NCBI GenBank assembly: GCA_025060595.1
Contig: JANXBX010000001.1
Location: 62,001-126,000, forward strand
Reading direction: 5' to 3'
Length of the DNA: 64,000 nucleotides
From: Synergistota bacterium
GTDB lineage: Bacteria > Synergistota > GBS-1
Shown piece after piece: positions 31,073-40,695 of the stretch. The notes beneath the pieces are model-generated. The model worked only from the letters and a program-made list of their open reading frames with translations. It did not search any database and had not been told where the DNA came from. The first letter of the stretch is position 1, and each line of letters begins with the position of its first letter. Made by a program: the position numbers and the translations under genes.

Positions 31073-31945
31073 TTACTTCAAAGCCTCCTCCTTAGGAACT
31101 ATGACATTTAAATTAGTAAATTTAACCTTAACGCTACCCATAGCAATAACCCCTATACCACCAGAAGGAATAGAAGAGTCACGAACATCAAAGATCTTTC
31201 TCTCTCCTTCTCCTGGCACAAGAACATAACAGGATATTCTATCACCCTTTACAACTACCTTCATAGTACTAAAGCTTAAAGGTCCCTTGGTCCAGTCTCT
31301 TATCACACGCGGTTTGTTATTATGTAAGACCTGTAGAGAAAAAACTCCGTCCTCCCTATGAAGAAACATATAAAAGTTATTTAGATCCTTAACTCTAAAC
31401 ATAATTCCATAAATAAGCCATGGAGCTGTATATCCGCTTTCCTTAACAGCTACATCCGCGGTATAAATATAATCTGGATATCTATTTATATAGGGCTGAA
31501 CTTTTGCTGGAATACATAAAGCTGTCAGGTCTTGACGCTCCATCTGAATATAAAGTCCATTATTAGCTACATAAATCTTCCTCTCATATGTATCCACATG
31601 AGGCCAACCGTTTCTATTATCTACAAAATCCTCATAAAGAAGATGTAGATCCGGCAAGGATTCTATTTCTGCTTCAGTTATCTTCCCATCCATAGCTAAG
31701 TTAAAAAACTTATGCTGAAGCTTTGAATCCACTTGAGCTAAATAGTTAATATAAATCTTCTCGAGCTCGTCAAGCTTTCTATCATCGCCGAGCTTTTTGA
31801 TAAAGGAAAAGACCTCTGGATTAGGTTGTCTCTCTTCTGCAAACACTCTTTCAGCATAGTTAAGAGCAGGATTTCCAACAGCCCAGGCGAAAGAAACTAT
31901 TCCAAAAACCATCCAAAGGGTCACAAATACCAAAAATCTTCTCAA
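31073..31945 (-). CDS. secreted protein of unknown function, C-terminal lectin-like beta domain
   Basis: 290 residues beginning with a clear signal peptide (RRFLVF, a hydrophobic core, FAWA cleavage near residue 22). Residues about 30-105 are helical and polar. From about residue 107 (LLYEDFVDNRNGWPH) to about 285 the sequence looks like the jelly-roll domain of 3-keto-disaccharide hydrolase or glycoside-hydrolase-16-like proteins: FRVKDLNNFYMFLHRED, GIGVIAMGSVKVKFTNLNV. No catalytic residues can be named. It has a TTG start 7 nt behind AAAGGGGGTG. It probably shares a transcript with dedA. Function not recognised. Confidence 0.8.
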   Translation of the reverse strand: MRRFLVFVTLWMVFGIVSFAWAVGNPALNYAERVFAEERQPNPEVFSFIKKLGDDRKLDELEKIYINYLAQVDSKLQHKFFNLAMDGKITEAEIESLPDLHLLYEDFVDNRNGWPHVDTYERKIYVANNGLYIQMERQDLTALCIPAKVQPYINRYPDYIYTADVAVKESGYTAPWLIYGIMFRVKDLNNFYMFLHREDGVFSLQVLHNNKPRVIRDWTKGPLSFSTMKVVVKGDRISCYVLVPGEGERKIFDVRDSSIPSGGIGVIAMGSVKVKFTNLNVIVPKEEALK

Positions 31946-32066
31946 ATTTTGACACCCCCTTTAAGTTTATTATAACACAATTTAGCATAAAAATCTTCTC
32001 ATAAAGGCAACTCTGTGGTATCATTTATTAAACGTAAAACTTCCTTAAAAGGGGTGGATATGAAAG

Positions 32067-32798
32067 ATGAAGAAAGCTTTGTTCGCTTTGAAACCACGGG
32101 AGTCCAAGAGGTTAATAGCTAAAGCTGTAGCAAACCTGCCGGAGGTAAAGCGAGCGCTCGAAGAGGGCTACATAGTTATAAACCCAGGATCTACAAATGG
32201 ATATGTAGCTGAAGAGCTCCTCGGAAGGGAAATAGAAAAAGAACGGTTCATAATAGGTTACATAGAAGGAGGAAAACTTTGTATAAATCCTCCTGAAAAG
32301 AGAATTCCCCCAATAATACTTTACAAAGGAAAGGAAACAGATGAACCTTATGATAGCGTTTTAGACAAGCTTGGGAAAAATGATGTAATGATAAAGGGAG
32401 CAAATGCTATAGATTTTGAAGGCAATGTGGGAATAATGCTCGGAAATAAAGTAGGAGGAACCATAGGAAAGATAATCGGACCGGTAGTCTCAAGAGGGGT
32501 AAAGTTAATAATACCGGTTAGCTTAGAAAAGCTCATACCATCAGTTAAGCTTGCCTCCTCAGTCTTAGGTATAGAGGAACTCGACTATTCTGATGGACTT
32601 AAAATAGGGCTTATGCCTGTAGCTTACGGAAAAATTATAACTGAGATAGAAGCTTTCTTTATACTTTCTAATGTCGAAGCTTTCCTAGTAGCAAAGGGTG
32701 GTCTTAACGATTCTCAAGGGGCTTCAATTATAGCTATATGGGGAGAAGACAAAGATGTGGAAAAAGCCATAGAGATAGTAAACAACTTAAAGGAGTAG
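32067..32798 (+). CDS. conserved protein of unknown function upstream of thrC
   Basis: 243 residues, no signal peptide or membrane segment. Features include INPGSTNGYVAEELLG near residue 38, DVMIKGANAIDFEGNVG near 105, the Gly-rich NKVGGTIGKIIGPVVSRG, and VAKGGLNDSQGASIIAIWG near 210. The Gly-Ser-Thr loop faintly recalls NagB/RpiA-type sugar-phosphate or CoA-transferase folds, but I do not recognise the family. The start is ATG 32067, behind AGGGGTGG; an out-of-frame ATG at 32060 leads to only 20 codons. It lies 9 bp before thrC, so probably in the threonine operon. Confidence 0.8.
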   Translation: MKKALFALKPRESKRLIAKAVANLPEVKRALEEGYIVINPGSTNGYVAEELLGREIEKERFIIGYIEGGKLCINPPEKRIPPIILYKGKETDEPYDSVLDKLGKNDVMIKGANAIDFEGNVGIMLGNKVGGTIGKIIGPVVSRGVKLIIPVSLEKLIPSVKLASSVLGIEELDYSDGLKIGLMPVAYGKIITEIEAFFILSNVEAFLVAKGGLNDSQGASIIAIWGEDKDVEKAIEIVNNLKE

Positions 32799-32807
32799 AT
32801 ATAAACC

Positions 32808-33863
32808 ATGGATTCAGAAGGTGTGATGCAAAGGTGGCGTGAATTTTTACCTATCACGGAAAAGACACCCATTATTACTCTAGGAGAAGGAAACACTCCT
32901 TTGATAAGGGCAAGAAATATCGAAAGAGAGTTTAACTTAAAATTTGAACTTTACCTAAAATATGAGGGAACAAACCCTACAGGATCATTTAAAGATAGAG
33001 GAATGGTTATGGCTGTAGCTAAAGCTTTAGAGGAAGGAGCTGTTGCTATAGCTTGTGCATCTACTGGTAACACATCAGCTTCAGCCGCGGCTTACGCAGC
33101 AAGGGCGGGATTGAAATGTATAGTTATTATACCTAAAAGAGCCATAGCCTTAGGAAAGTTAGCTCAGGCTTTAGCAGCAGGAGCAACCGTAATAGCTATA
33201 GAGGGAAACTTCGACGACGGATTAAAGATAATAAAGGAACTAACTCAAAAATATCCTATAACGCTTGTAAATTCTCTAAATCCCTACAGACTTGAAGGGC
33301 AGAAAACAGCAGCTTTTGAGGTCTGTGAAAAGCTGGGAGATGCTCCAGATTACTTAGCAATACCTGTAGGAAACGCAGGAAATATAAGCGCTTATGGAAT
33401 GGGCTTTAAGGAGTTCAAAAACATCGGTAGAATAAATAAACTACCCAAGATGCTTGGCTTTCAAGCGGAAGGAGCAGCTCCAATTATCGAAAACAAGGTA
33501 ATAGAAAATCCCGAAACCATAGCAACAGCAATAAGAATAGGTAATCCCGCACATTGGCAAAGAGCTGTAAATACTGTAAAAGAGCTTGGAGGAGGTTTCT
33601 ACAAAGTTAGCGATGAAGAGATCTTAGAAGCTTATAAAATAGTTGTCAAAAAAGAAGGAGTTTTTGCAGAGCCTGCTTCAGCAGCACCAATAGCCGGCGT
33701 ATTAAAGCTAAATAACGTCAACTTTTTCCAAAAAGGTGCAAAGGTCGTGTGTGTTCTAACAGGACATGGATTAAAAGATCCAAACTTAGCTATTAGGGTG
33801 GTTGGTGAACCACCTTCATGCCCTCCGCTTTTGGAGGAGGTGATAAGGTTAGTTAAACTTTAA
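32808..33863 (+). CDS. thrC: threonine synthase
   Basis: PLP enzyme that converts O-phosphohomoserine to threonine. Of 351 residues, the PLP lysine is Lys62 in TGSFKDRGM. The phosphate-cup loop lies in [13 protein letters not shown] and the substrate region in [20 protein letters not shown]. Length and sequence fit the compact ThrC of thermophiles and archaea. ATG behind AAGGAG. It is followed by thrB 17 bp downstream, then lysC and asd. Confidence 0.95.
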   Translation: MDSEGVMQRWREFLPITEKTPIITLGEGNTPLIRARNIEREFNLKFELYLKYEGTNPTGSFKDRGMVMAVAKALEEGAVAIACASTGNTSASAAAYAARAGLKCIVIIPKRAIALGKLAQALAAGATVIAIEGNFDDGLKIIKELTQKYPITLVNSLNPYRLEGQKTAAFEVCEKLGDAPDYLAIPVGNAGNISAYGMGFKEFKNIGRINKLPKMLGFQAEGAAPIIENKVIENPETIATAIRIGNPAHWQRAVNTVKELGGGFYKVSDEEILEAYKIVVKKEGVFAEPASAAPIAGVLKLNNVNFFQKGAKVVCVLTGHGLKDPNLAIRVVGEPPSCPPLLEEVIRLVKL

Positions 33864-33880
33864 GGAGGTGATATTTAGGG

Positions 33881-34789
33881 TTGATAAGGGTAAGGGTTCC
33901 AGCAACCTCTGCGAATTTGGGGCCAGGTTTTGACATTATTGGAGCAGCATGGAATATTTATAATATCTTTGAATGCGAAGAAATCGAAGAAGGAGTTGAA
34001 ATCAACGTCGAGGGAGCTCCAGACATAAGTAAAGAGGAAGATAACGCCGTATATAAGGCCTTCAAAAAAGCTTTCGAGTACAAGGGAGAAAAACCACCAA
34101 AGGGCATAAGAATAAACATAAGGGTCAACATTCCTACTAAAAGGGGGCTAGGCTCAAGCGCAACAGCTTACTTAGGTGGCTTACTATTAGCTAACAGATT
34201 TCTAAGCAAACCTTTAAAGAGAAAGGAGCTTCTTTCCCTTGCAGTTGAGCTTGAAGGACACCCTGATAACGTTTATCCAGCGTTCTTTGGCGGCATAACT
34301 TTAGCTTACAACAAAGAAAATTCTTTAGAGCCTTATAGACTAAGAGTAAGAGGATTTCCTGCTGAGACGTTTGTCCTTGTTCCACCTTTTGGAGTTCCTA
34401 CAGAAGAAGCAAGAAAGGTTCTTCCTAAAAGCTATTCTAAAGAAGAAGTAATATTCAATATGCGCCAGGTTAGCTTACTTATAACCGCTCTCGAAGAAAG
34501 AGAACCCGAATTACTAAGATGGGCTTTCGAGGATAGAATACATCAACCTTATCGAGCCTCTCTTGTTCCAGGAATGTACGAACTTTTTGAAGAATCTATA
34601 AGCTTAGGGGCATATGGCGGTGTATTAAGTGGAGCAGGACCGAGCCTTCTCTTTTTCGCTCCTTTAGGGAAAGGAAGAACGATAGCATCCAAGTTAGCTG
34701 AAAAATGGAGTAACATAATTAACGGAGAAGTGAAAATCATTGTTACCGATATAGACTATAGGGGTGCTACCCTAATGGAGGTATCATAA
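33881..34789 (+). CDS. thrB: homoserine kinase
   Basis: GHMP-family kinase that makes O-phosphohomoserine for ThrC. Motif 1 is [18 protein letters not shown], motif 2 [16 protein letters not shown] and motif 3 [17 protein letters not shown]. Length 302 is typical. The start is TTG 33881, 11-12 nt after AAGGAGGTGAT. It overlaps nothing; lysC starts 1 bp after its stop. A homoserine dehydrogenase gene (hom) is not in this cluster. Confidence 0.95.
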   Translation: MIRVRVPATSANLGPGFDIIGAAWNIYNIFECEEIEEGVEINVEGAPDISKEEDNAVYKAFKKAFEYKGEKPPKGIRINIRVNIPTKRGLGSSATAYLGGLLLANRFLSKPLKRKELLSLAVELEGHPDNVYPAFFGGITLAYNKENSLEPYRLRVRGFPAETFVLVPPFGVPTEEARKVLPKSYSKEEVIFNMRQVSLLITALEEREPELLRWAFEDRIHQPYRASLVPGMYELFEESISLGAYGGVLSGAGPSLLFFAPLGKGRTIASKLAEKWSNIINGEVKIIVTDIDYRGATLMEVS

Positions 34790-34790
34790 G

Positions 34791-36005
34791 ATGCTTGTAG
34801 TCCAGAAGTATGGTGGATCGTCAGTAGCGACCTTAGATTTAATAAGAAATGTAGCCCAAAGAGTTAAAAGAACGAAAGAAGAAGGACATGACGTAATAGT
34901 GGTTGTCTCCGCAATGGGAAAAACTACAGATGAACTATTGAAGATGGCTTATTCGCTTTCCTCTTCTCCACCAGAAAGAGAGCTCGACATGCTTGCGTCT
35001 ACTGGTGAGCAAGTTTCTATAGCTCTTCTTTCTATAGCCTTGCATGAGCTTGGATGTCCAGCCATATCTTTAACTGGAGCTCAAGCAGGTATAATTACTG
35101 ATAGCTGGTTCACAAGAGCAAGAATAATCAGAATGGATACATGGAAAATAAACGAAGAACTAAGCAAAGGGAAAGTCGTCATTGTAGCAGGATTCCAGGG
35201 AATGAATGAAAAGGGAGAAATAACAACCCTTGGAAGAGGAGGATCTGACACCACAGCAGTAGCTTTAGCAGCTGCAATGAAAGCAGATGTATGTGAAATA
35301 TACACCGATGTAGATGGCGTTTACACAGCGGATCCAAGAATAGTACCTGAAGCGAGATTGCTTAAAGAGATTACTTATGATGAAATGCTCGAGATGGCTA
35401 TCGCAGGAGCTAAAGTTCTACAACACAGAGCAGTAGAATTCGCCAAGAGATTTTCAGTCCCATTAAAAGTAAGGTCTTCATTTAATTATAATGAGGGAAC
35501 GTGGGTGAAGGAGGAGATAAGCGTGGAAAGAAAGGGTGTCGTCACCGGAGTAACTGTTGACAAAAAGATAGCAAAGGTAACATTACTTGGGGTTCCAGAT
35601 GTTCCTGGAATAGCCCATAAATTTACAAAAGCCCTGGCAGACTCCGGAATAAATATAGATATGATAATTCAAAGCGAACCAAGAGGAGGATACAATGATA
35701 TCTCCTTCACGATAGCCGAGGGGGATCTGGAAAAGGCTATTAAAATACTGAAGGAAATGTCTGACGAAATAGGAGCAGAAGGAGTGACGGGAGACAGAGA
35801 TGTGGCAAAGGTATCAATAGTAGGCGCAGGGGTATGCTCTAATCCAGAAATTCCCGCTATCATGTTTGGAACGTTAGCTGAAAATAATATAAACATAGAG
35901 CTTATAAGCACCTCGGAAGTCCGTATATCTTGCGTTATAAGAGAGGCTAAAGCAGATACAGCAGTGAGAGCTCTTCATAAAGCTTTCAGACTTGAGGAGG
36001 AATAA
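34791..36005 (+). CDS. lysC: aspartokinase with two ACT domains
   Basis: Phosphorylates aspartate, the entry step to threonine, methionine, isoleucine and possibly lysine. The catalytic domain opens with [13 protein letters not shown] and includes [29 protein letters not shown] and [13 protein letters not shown]. Two ACT domains fill the C-terminus (about 265-335 and 345-400), the usual site of feedback inhibition by lysine and/or threonine. 404 residues. The GTG at 35523, just before the first ACT domain and behind AAGGAGGAGATAA, could be an internal start for a separate regulatory subunit, as in Bacillus. ATG behind GGAGG inside the thrB end. Confidence 0.95.
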   Translation: MLVVQKYGGSSVATLDLIRNVAQRVKRTKEEGHDVIVVVSAMGKTTDELLKMAYSLSSSPPERELDMLASTGEQVSIALLSIALHELGCPAISLTGAQAGIITDSWFTRARIIRMDTWKINEELSKGKVVIVAGFQGMNEKGEITTLGRGGSDTTAVALAAAMKADVCEIYTDVDGVYTADPRIVPEARLLKEITYDEMLEMAIAGAKVLQHRAVEFAKRFSVPLKVRSSFNYNEGTWVKEEISVERKGVVTGVTVDKKIAKVTLLGVPDVPGIAHKFTKALADSGINIDMIIQSEPRGGYNDISFTIAEGDLEKAIKILKEMSDEIGAEGVTGDRDVAKVSIVGAGVCSNPEIPAIMFGTLAENNINIELISTSEVRISCVIREAKADTAVRALHKAFRLEEE

Positions 36006-36010
36006 TAAAA

Positions 36011-37006
36011 ATGTACAGTATATCCGTCGTAGGGGCTACTGGAGCTGTTGGAAGGGAAATACTTAAAGTTCTTGAGGAAAGGAGCTTTCCCGTAAAAGAA
36101 CTTTACCTTTTTGCATCGGAAAAATCGGAAGGCACAGAACTTACTTTTATGGGAGAAAGAGTAAAAGTTAAAGCCTTATCTGAAGAAAATCTTAAAAGCA
36201 TTAAAACAGACTTTACATTCTTTTCAGCTGGAACCTCAATAAGCCAAAAGTTTGCTCCAATAGCAGCTTCGACGGGAAGCGTAGTAATAGACAACAGCAG
36301 AGCTTTCAGATATGAGGATTGGGTTCCATTAGTAGTTCCAGAGGTCAATCCAAGAGCAGCCTTCAAGCATAAAGGAATAATAGCTAATCCAAACTGTTCA
36401 ACCATACAAATGGTGGTAGCCCTAAAACCCTTACACGACTACGCAAGAGTCAAAAGGGTGGTAGTAACAACATTTCAGTCAGTGTCTGGAGCCGGATGGA
36501 GGGCAGTTTTAGAACTTCAAAACCAAATTAAAAACCCAGATGAACCTTCTTACGTAATTCCTAAAAAGATAGCATATAATGTGGTTCCTCAAATAGATGT
36601 TTTTCTTGAGGATCTTTATACTCGAGAAGAGGATAAAATGAGAAGAGAAACAATAAAAATAATGGAAGATCCTTTTATAAAAGTAACTGCCACTACGGTC
36701 AGGGTGCCAGTAATTAGAGGGCATTCGGAATCTATAAATATAGAGTTCGAAAGAGAGATAAGCGTTGAGAAAGCAAGAGAACTCCTTAAAAATGCACCAG
36801 GAGTGATACTAATGGATGACCCTAAAAACGGGGTTTATCCAACCGCTCTAGATGTAGACGGAAAAGACGAGGTTTTCGTAGGTAGAATAAGAAAAGATGA
36901 AACTATAGAGCACGGACTTAATATGTGGGTTGTAGCCGACAACCTAAGAAAGGGAGCAGCCACAAACGCTGTTCAGATAGCCCAGCTTTTAATAAAAGGA
37001 GGTTAA
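36011..37006 (+). CDS. asd: aspartate-semialdehyde dehydrogenase
   Basis: Reduces aspartyl phosphate to aspartate semialdehyde with NADPH. The nucleotide loop is VVGATGAVG (7-15), the catalytic Cys is Cys129 in ANPNCSTIQMV, and the substrate His lies in VRVPVIRGHSESINIEF. It has 331 residues, ATG behind GAGGAGGAATAA. It follows lysC by 5 bp and precedes the aminotransferase by 6 bp, a compact aspartate-family operon. Confidence 0.96.
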   Translation: MYSISVVGATGAVGREILKVLEERSFPVKELYLFASEKSEGTELTFMGERVKVKALSEENLKSIKTDFTFFSAGTSISQKFAPIAASTGSVVIDNSRAFRYEDWVPLVVPEVNPRAAFKHKGIIANPNCSTIQMVVALKPLHDYARVKRVVVTTFQSVSGAGWRAVLELQNQIKNPDEPSYVIPKKIAYNVVPQIDVFLEDLYTREEDKMRRETIKIMEDPFIKVTATTVRVPVIRGHSESINIEFEREISVEKARELLKNAPGVILMDDPKNGVYPTALDVDGKDEVFVGRIRKDETIEHGLNMWVVADNLRKGAATNAVQIAQLLIKGG

Positions 37007-37012
37007 ACTTTC

Positions 37013-38215
37013 ATGGATTGGGAAAACAGATTTACAAGCTTAGCAAGAGATCGGATTAAACCTTCTGGCATTGAAAAGATGCTAAAATTAATGAGAAGCC
37101 CTGGAACGATATCTTTAGCAGCAGGCGAACCCTATCCTAAACTCTATCCAACAGAGGAATTTAAGAAAGCCATAGCTGAAGTGATAGAAGACCAAGGGCC
37201 TCACTCTCTAAGATATACTATAGCGGGAGGTTTACCCGAACTTAAAACGTTTACAATAAACTGGTTTAAAGACTGGGGAATAATAAATAAGAACTTGACA
37301 GAGGAAAATATCCTCTTTACCCTTGGCTCTCAGCAAGCTCTCGAGATACTGGGACAAACTTTTATTGAAAAAGGAGATGTTATTGCAGTAGAGGCTCCTA
37401 CATACGCTGAAGCTATGCTCATATTCAAAAAATACCAGGCTCGCTTATTATCTATACCTATGGATGAAAACGGCATGGTGGTAGAAGACCTTGAAGATAA
37501 ACTTAAAAAGGAAAAGATCAAATTTGTATATACCATTACCAACTTCCATAATCCAGCAGGCGTTACACTATCCTGGGAGAGGAGAGAAAAGCTTGTTGAA
37601 CTTGCGAAAAAATATGATTTCTTCATCGTTGAAGATGATCCTTATCACTTTATGAGTTATGAGGGAGAGGCTCTTCCATCAATTACTAAGATAGATGTTG
37701 AAAGAGTTGTATCCTTAGGAAGCTTCTCTAAAGTAATGGTTCCTGGATTAAGAATAGGTTGGATAATTGGTCCAAAAGAAGTGATTGAAAAAACGACCTT
37801 AGTTAAGTACTCTATGGAGCTTTGTCCGCCTATGATACTACAGAATGCTCTTTACAAAATACTTATAAAGAAAGACCTTAAAGAGCATGTAAATAAACTC
37901 AGAAGCGCTTATAAGGAAAAAAGAGATGCTTTAGCTAAAGGATTAAATGAGCATCTTAAACCACTTGGAACAGAATATACCATACCTAAAGGAGGCTTTT
38001 TCTTCTGGATTAAGCTTCCCAAAGGAATCGACTCAGAAGAGCTAACACTTAAAGCTGTACAAGAATATAAGGTAGGAATAGTTCCTGGAACAGGTTTCTT
38101 CGTAGAACCAGAAAATGGCAAAAGTTATGCGCGCTTAGCTTTTTCCCTACTTGAACCAGACCAGTTAATAGAGGGAGCCTTAAGGCTCGGTAAGGCTTTA
38201 AGCAGCTTGCTTTAA
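37013..38215 (+). CDS. class I/II aminotransferase, LysN/2-aminoadipate type
   Basis: PLP-dependent aminotransferase of 400 residues. The PLP lysine is Lys240 in SLGSFSKVMVPGLRIGW. Other marks are the AAGEPYPKLYP motif near residue 37, TLGSQQALEILGQ, NFHNPAGVTLS and VEDDPYHFM. The overall pattern resembles multisubstrate 2-aminoadipate aminotransferase (LysN) and related MocR-like enzymes of thermophiles. Possible substrates are 2-oxoadipate, branched-chain 2-oxo acids or aromatic acids. It is the last gene of the aspartate-family operon, ending at a strong terminator. Assignment to lysine, leucine or isoleucine synthesis is inference. Confidence 0.88.
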   Translation: MDWENRFTSLARDRIKPSGIEKMLKLMRSPGTISLAAGEPYPKLYPTEEFKKAIAEVIEDQGPHSLRYTIAGGLPELKTFTINWFKDWGIINKNLTEENILFTLGSQQALEILGQTFIEKGDVIAVEAPTYAEAMLIFKKYQARLLSIPMDENGMVVEDLEDKLKKEKIKFVYTITNFHNPAGVTLSWERREKLVELAKKYDFFIVEDDPYHFMSYEGEALPSITKIDVERVVSLGSFSKVMVPGLRIGWIIGPKEVIEKTTLVKYSMELCPPMILQNALYKILIKKDLKEHVNKLRSAYKEKRDALAKGLNEHLKPLGTEYTIPKGGFFFWIKLPKGIDSEELTLKAVQEYKVGIVPGTGFFVEPENGKSYARLAFSLLEPDQLIEGALRLGKALSSLL

Positions 38216-38220
38216 AAAAA

Positions 38221-38245
38221 AGGGCTACCTCTTAAGGGTAGCCCT
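38221..38245. terminator. bidirectional terminator between the thr operon and the chemoreceptor
   Basis: AGGGCTACC and GGTAGCCCT form a perfect 9 bp stem with a 7 nt loop. The minus-strand tail is a run of eight T (38220-38213), strong for the chemoreceptor transcript. The plus-strand tail TCCTCTTTAT is weaker but usable. Confidence 0.9.
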
Positions 38246-38251
38246 TCCTCT

Positions 38252-39745
38252 TTATACCTTAGCTGCGATTCTTTTTTCCTCTAAAGAAGAAAGCTTCGCT
38301 AAGATCTTATTTAAGATCCCAACCATATCATTAGAAAGTCTTTCAGCCTCTTCATAATATTTAGAGGCGGCCTTTTTATCCTTAACTTTAACAGCTTCTA
38401 TAGCTCTTTTCCCAGCATCATGAAATCTCCTATGAATATCCTCTATAGATTTCCACTCAGAAGCTATAGCTTCTATAGTAATAGGAACGGCATAGTAAAA
38501 GTGACCGAAGGCACATTTTGTATGGTCTACCTGTAATGGAAGGAGCTCCTCTTTTTCTACAATATTCTTTAAAGTCTTAAGCCAATTTCTATGAGCCTCT
38601 ATAGCTTTATTTATGATATCCATAAGCTCTCTAATAGAAATAGTATAATAGCACTCTTTTAACTTATCAAAAAGTTCTCTTATAATACCAGAAATTATGC
38701 TATCAACTTCAGAAATATATTTGGACTGCTCCATAAGATTTTGCGAAACTTTTTCCGTACTTTCAGCAAGAGCACTTAGATGTTCAGCATCCTTAGCTAA
38801 AGAATCCATAGCGGCTTTAACCTCCTCAGAAGAAGCAGTTATAGTCTCAGCAGACTGACTTATCTCTTCTATGCTCTTTGAAATATCATAAAACATATCA
38901 ATATTCTTCTTAATAGTGTCACTGACCACATCTATTTTCTCACTCATCCTATTAGTTGCGTTTGTCGTTTCCTTCAAGCTCTTTTCGCTCTCTCCAGCTT
39001 TTTCCTGAATGCTCTTGGTAAACTGACGCATCTCATTAAGATTATTCTTAGTGCTTTCAGCGAGCTTCCTTATCTCATCAGCAACAACAGCAAAGCCTCT
39101 TCCCGCTTCTCCAGCACGAGCAGCTTCTATCGCAGCATTAAGGGCAAGAAGGTTCGTCTGTTCTGCAACCTGTTCGACACTCCCCACGATGTCCTCTACC
39201 CTTCGTATCAATTTTATTAATTCTCCCATAGTATTAGCCATAGATTCAGCCTGAGAAACAAGAGCCTCCTTAAGCGAATTAATCTCGAAAAGAAGCTTTA
39301 TACTTTCGTCGTTCTTCTGTTGAAGTGTTTCAGCTCCTTCCCTCAAACTTGCAAGCTTATTAGTTATAACTTGTATAGATCGAGTGACCTCATCCATACC
39401 TGCGGTAGTTTCCTCAACAACAGCTAAGTTAGATTGACTCAAAGAGGACATATCCTGTACAAGCTCCTTCAAACGATTGGAAATATGACTCGTTTCTAAA
39501 TCAAACCTGCTCATATCAGTTACAGTAGAAAGTAGCTTTCGAGCTATTTCTCCAGCTTTACTTTCCACCTCAAAAATTGATTCGAATGTCTTAAAAAGCC
39601 TCTCATGAGGAGCATAACCTATTCTAGGCTTCTCCATCGCCTTTCCTTTCCTCAATGCATCAACATATTCTAATACTCTCAAAGCCTCCTTACAACGAGG
39701 AGAAAGACCCCCAAAACCTAAAATCTCTCTTAACCTACCAAGCAT
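38252..39745 (-). CDS. soluble methyl-accepting chemotaxis protein with C-terminal zinc-binding CZB domain
   Basis: Cytoplasmic chemoreceptor: no membrane segment in 497 residues. A long signalling coiled coil (about 70-345) has the classic hairpin tip, [41 protein letters not shown] in conserved order. The C-terminal CZB domain shows the His-Cys-His-His zinc pattern: His in AHRNWLKTL, Cys in KCAFGHFYY and HRRFH. CZB receptors sense zinc or hypochlorite-type oxidation in other bacteria. Start at ATG 39745 behind AGGAGG; the GTG at 39755-39757 overlaps that site. It lies 15 bp after the ABC permease and probably shares the bmp transcript. Confidence 0.93.
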   Translation of the reverse strand: MLGRLREILGFGGLSPRCKEALRVLEYVDALRKGKAMEKPRIGYAPHERLFKTFESIFEVESKAGEIARKLLSTVTDMSRFDLETSHISNRLKELVQDMSSLSQSNLAVVEETTAGMDEVTRSIQVITNKLASLREGAETLQQKNDESIKLLFEINSLKEALVSQAESMANTMGELIKLIRRVEDIVGSVEQVAEQTNLLALNAAIEAARAGEAGRGFAVVADEIRKLAESTKNNLNEMRQFTKSIQEKAGESEKSLKETTNATNRMSEKIDVVSDTIKKNIDMFYDISKSIEEISQSAETITASSEEVKAAMDSLAKDAEHLSALAESTEKVSQNLMEQSKYISEVDSIISGIIRELFDKLKECYYTISIRELMDIINKAIEAHRNWLKTLKNIVEKEELLPLQVDHTKCAFGHFYYAVPITIEAIASEWKSIEDIHRRFHDAGKRAIEAVKVKDKKAASKYYEEAERLSNDMVGILNKILAKLSSLEEKRIAAKV

Positions 39746-39760
39746 ACCTTTTAACACCTC

Positions 39761-40684
39761 CTAATACTCCCTCTCCTCTCTCGCGTAAGGCTTCATCAAA
39801 GCAGTAGGAGCTCCTATCCTTTTCCTAACGCTTTCACTAGATATAAACGAAAGGACAACTATGGTTAACACATAAGGAAGCATCATAAGCAGATGAGGAG
39901 AAATTTCTGCTCCCATAGCTTGTATCCTAAGCTGAAGAGAAGCCATTCCACCAAACAAATAGGAAGCTAACAAAGCCCTTAATGGATCCCATGCAGAAAA
40001 TATAACTAATGCTACAGCTATCCAACCTCGTCCCGCACTCATGTTCTCTATCCACATAGAAGTGTAAGCTAAGGAAAGATAAGCTCCACCCAAGGCTGTA
40101 AGCATTCCTCCCAGGGTGACATGTAAATATCTAACCTTAGCAACATTTATACCAACAGCATCAGCGCTCCTAGGATCTTCACCAACGGCCCTTAAACTCA
40201 TCCCTAACTTTGTCTTAAAAATATAAAACCAAGATAGAGGAACGAGAAAGTATGTTAAATACACCAATGGATCATGGCTAAACAAAACTTTTCCGATAAA
40301 AGGAACATGACTTAGAAACGGTATATATAGAGAAGAAAACTGTGGGGCCGTTTTACCTATAAAAGCCTGTCCATAATAACCGCTTATCCCCATTCCCAAC
40401 ATGGTCAAAGCTAACCCAGCAACAACTTGATTAACCCTAAAACTCACGGTTAGAAAAGCAAAAAGCAGAGCCAAAGCCCCACCAGTTAAAAGAGCCAGTA
40501 ATACACCAAACCAAACCGAAGATGCAAGATAAGAGCCAATAAATCCAGCCAAAGCTCCAACAAGCATAAGCCCTTCTAACCCTAAATTAAGGACTCCAGA
40601 TCTTTCAGCAAAAATCTCTCCTAATGTAGCATAAAGAAGGGGTGTTCCTGCCCTAATAGCAGCAGTAAAAATAGCCTCAAGCAA
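39761..40684 (-). CDS. BMP-type ABC transporter permease (YufQ-like)
   Basis: Second membrane subunit of a nucleoside-type ABC importer of the RbsC/BPD_transp_2 family. The 307 residues contain eight to ten hydrophobic segments with GEIFAERSGVLNLGLEGLMLVGA near residue 22 and the cytoplasmic coupling loop SLRAVGEDPRSADAVGINV near 160, both typical. It has a TTG start behind GAGGTGAG. It follows the YufP-like permease by 11 bp. Confidence 0.93.
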   Translation of the reverse strand: MLEAIFTAAIRAGTPLLYATLGEIFAERSGVLNLGLEGLMLVGALAGFIGSYLASSVWFGVLLALLTGGALALLFAFLTVSFRVNQVVAGLALTMLGMGISGYYGQAFIGKTAPQFSSLYIPFLSHVPFIGKVLFSHDPLVYLTYFLVPLSWFYIFKTKLGMSLRAVGEDPRSADAVGINVAKVRYLHVTLGGMLTALGGAYLSLAYTSMWIENMSAGRGWIAVALVIFSAWDPLRALLASYLFGGMASLQLRIQAMGAEISPHLLMMLPYVLTIVVLSFISSESVRKRIGAPTALMKPYAREEREY

Positions 40685-40695
40685 AATATCTCACC

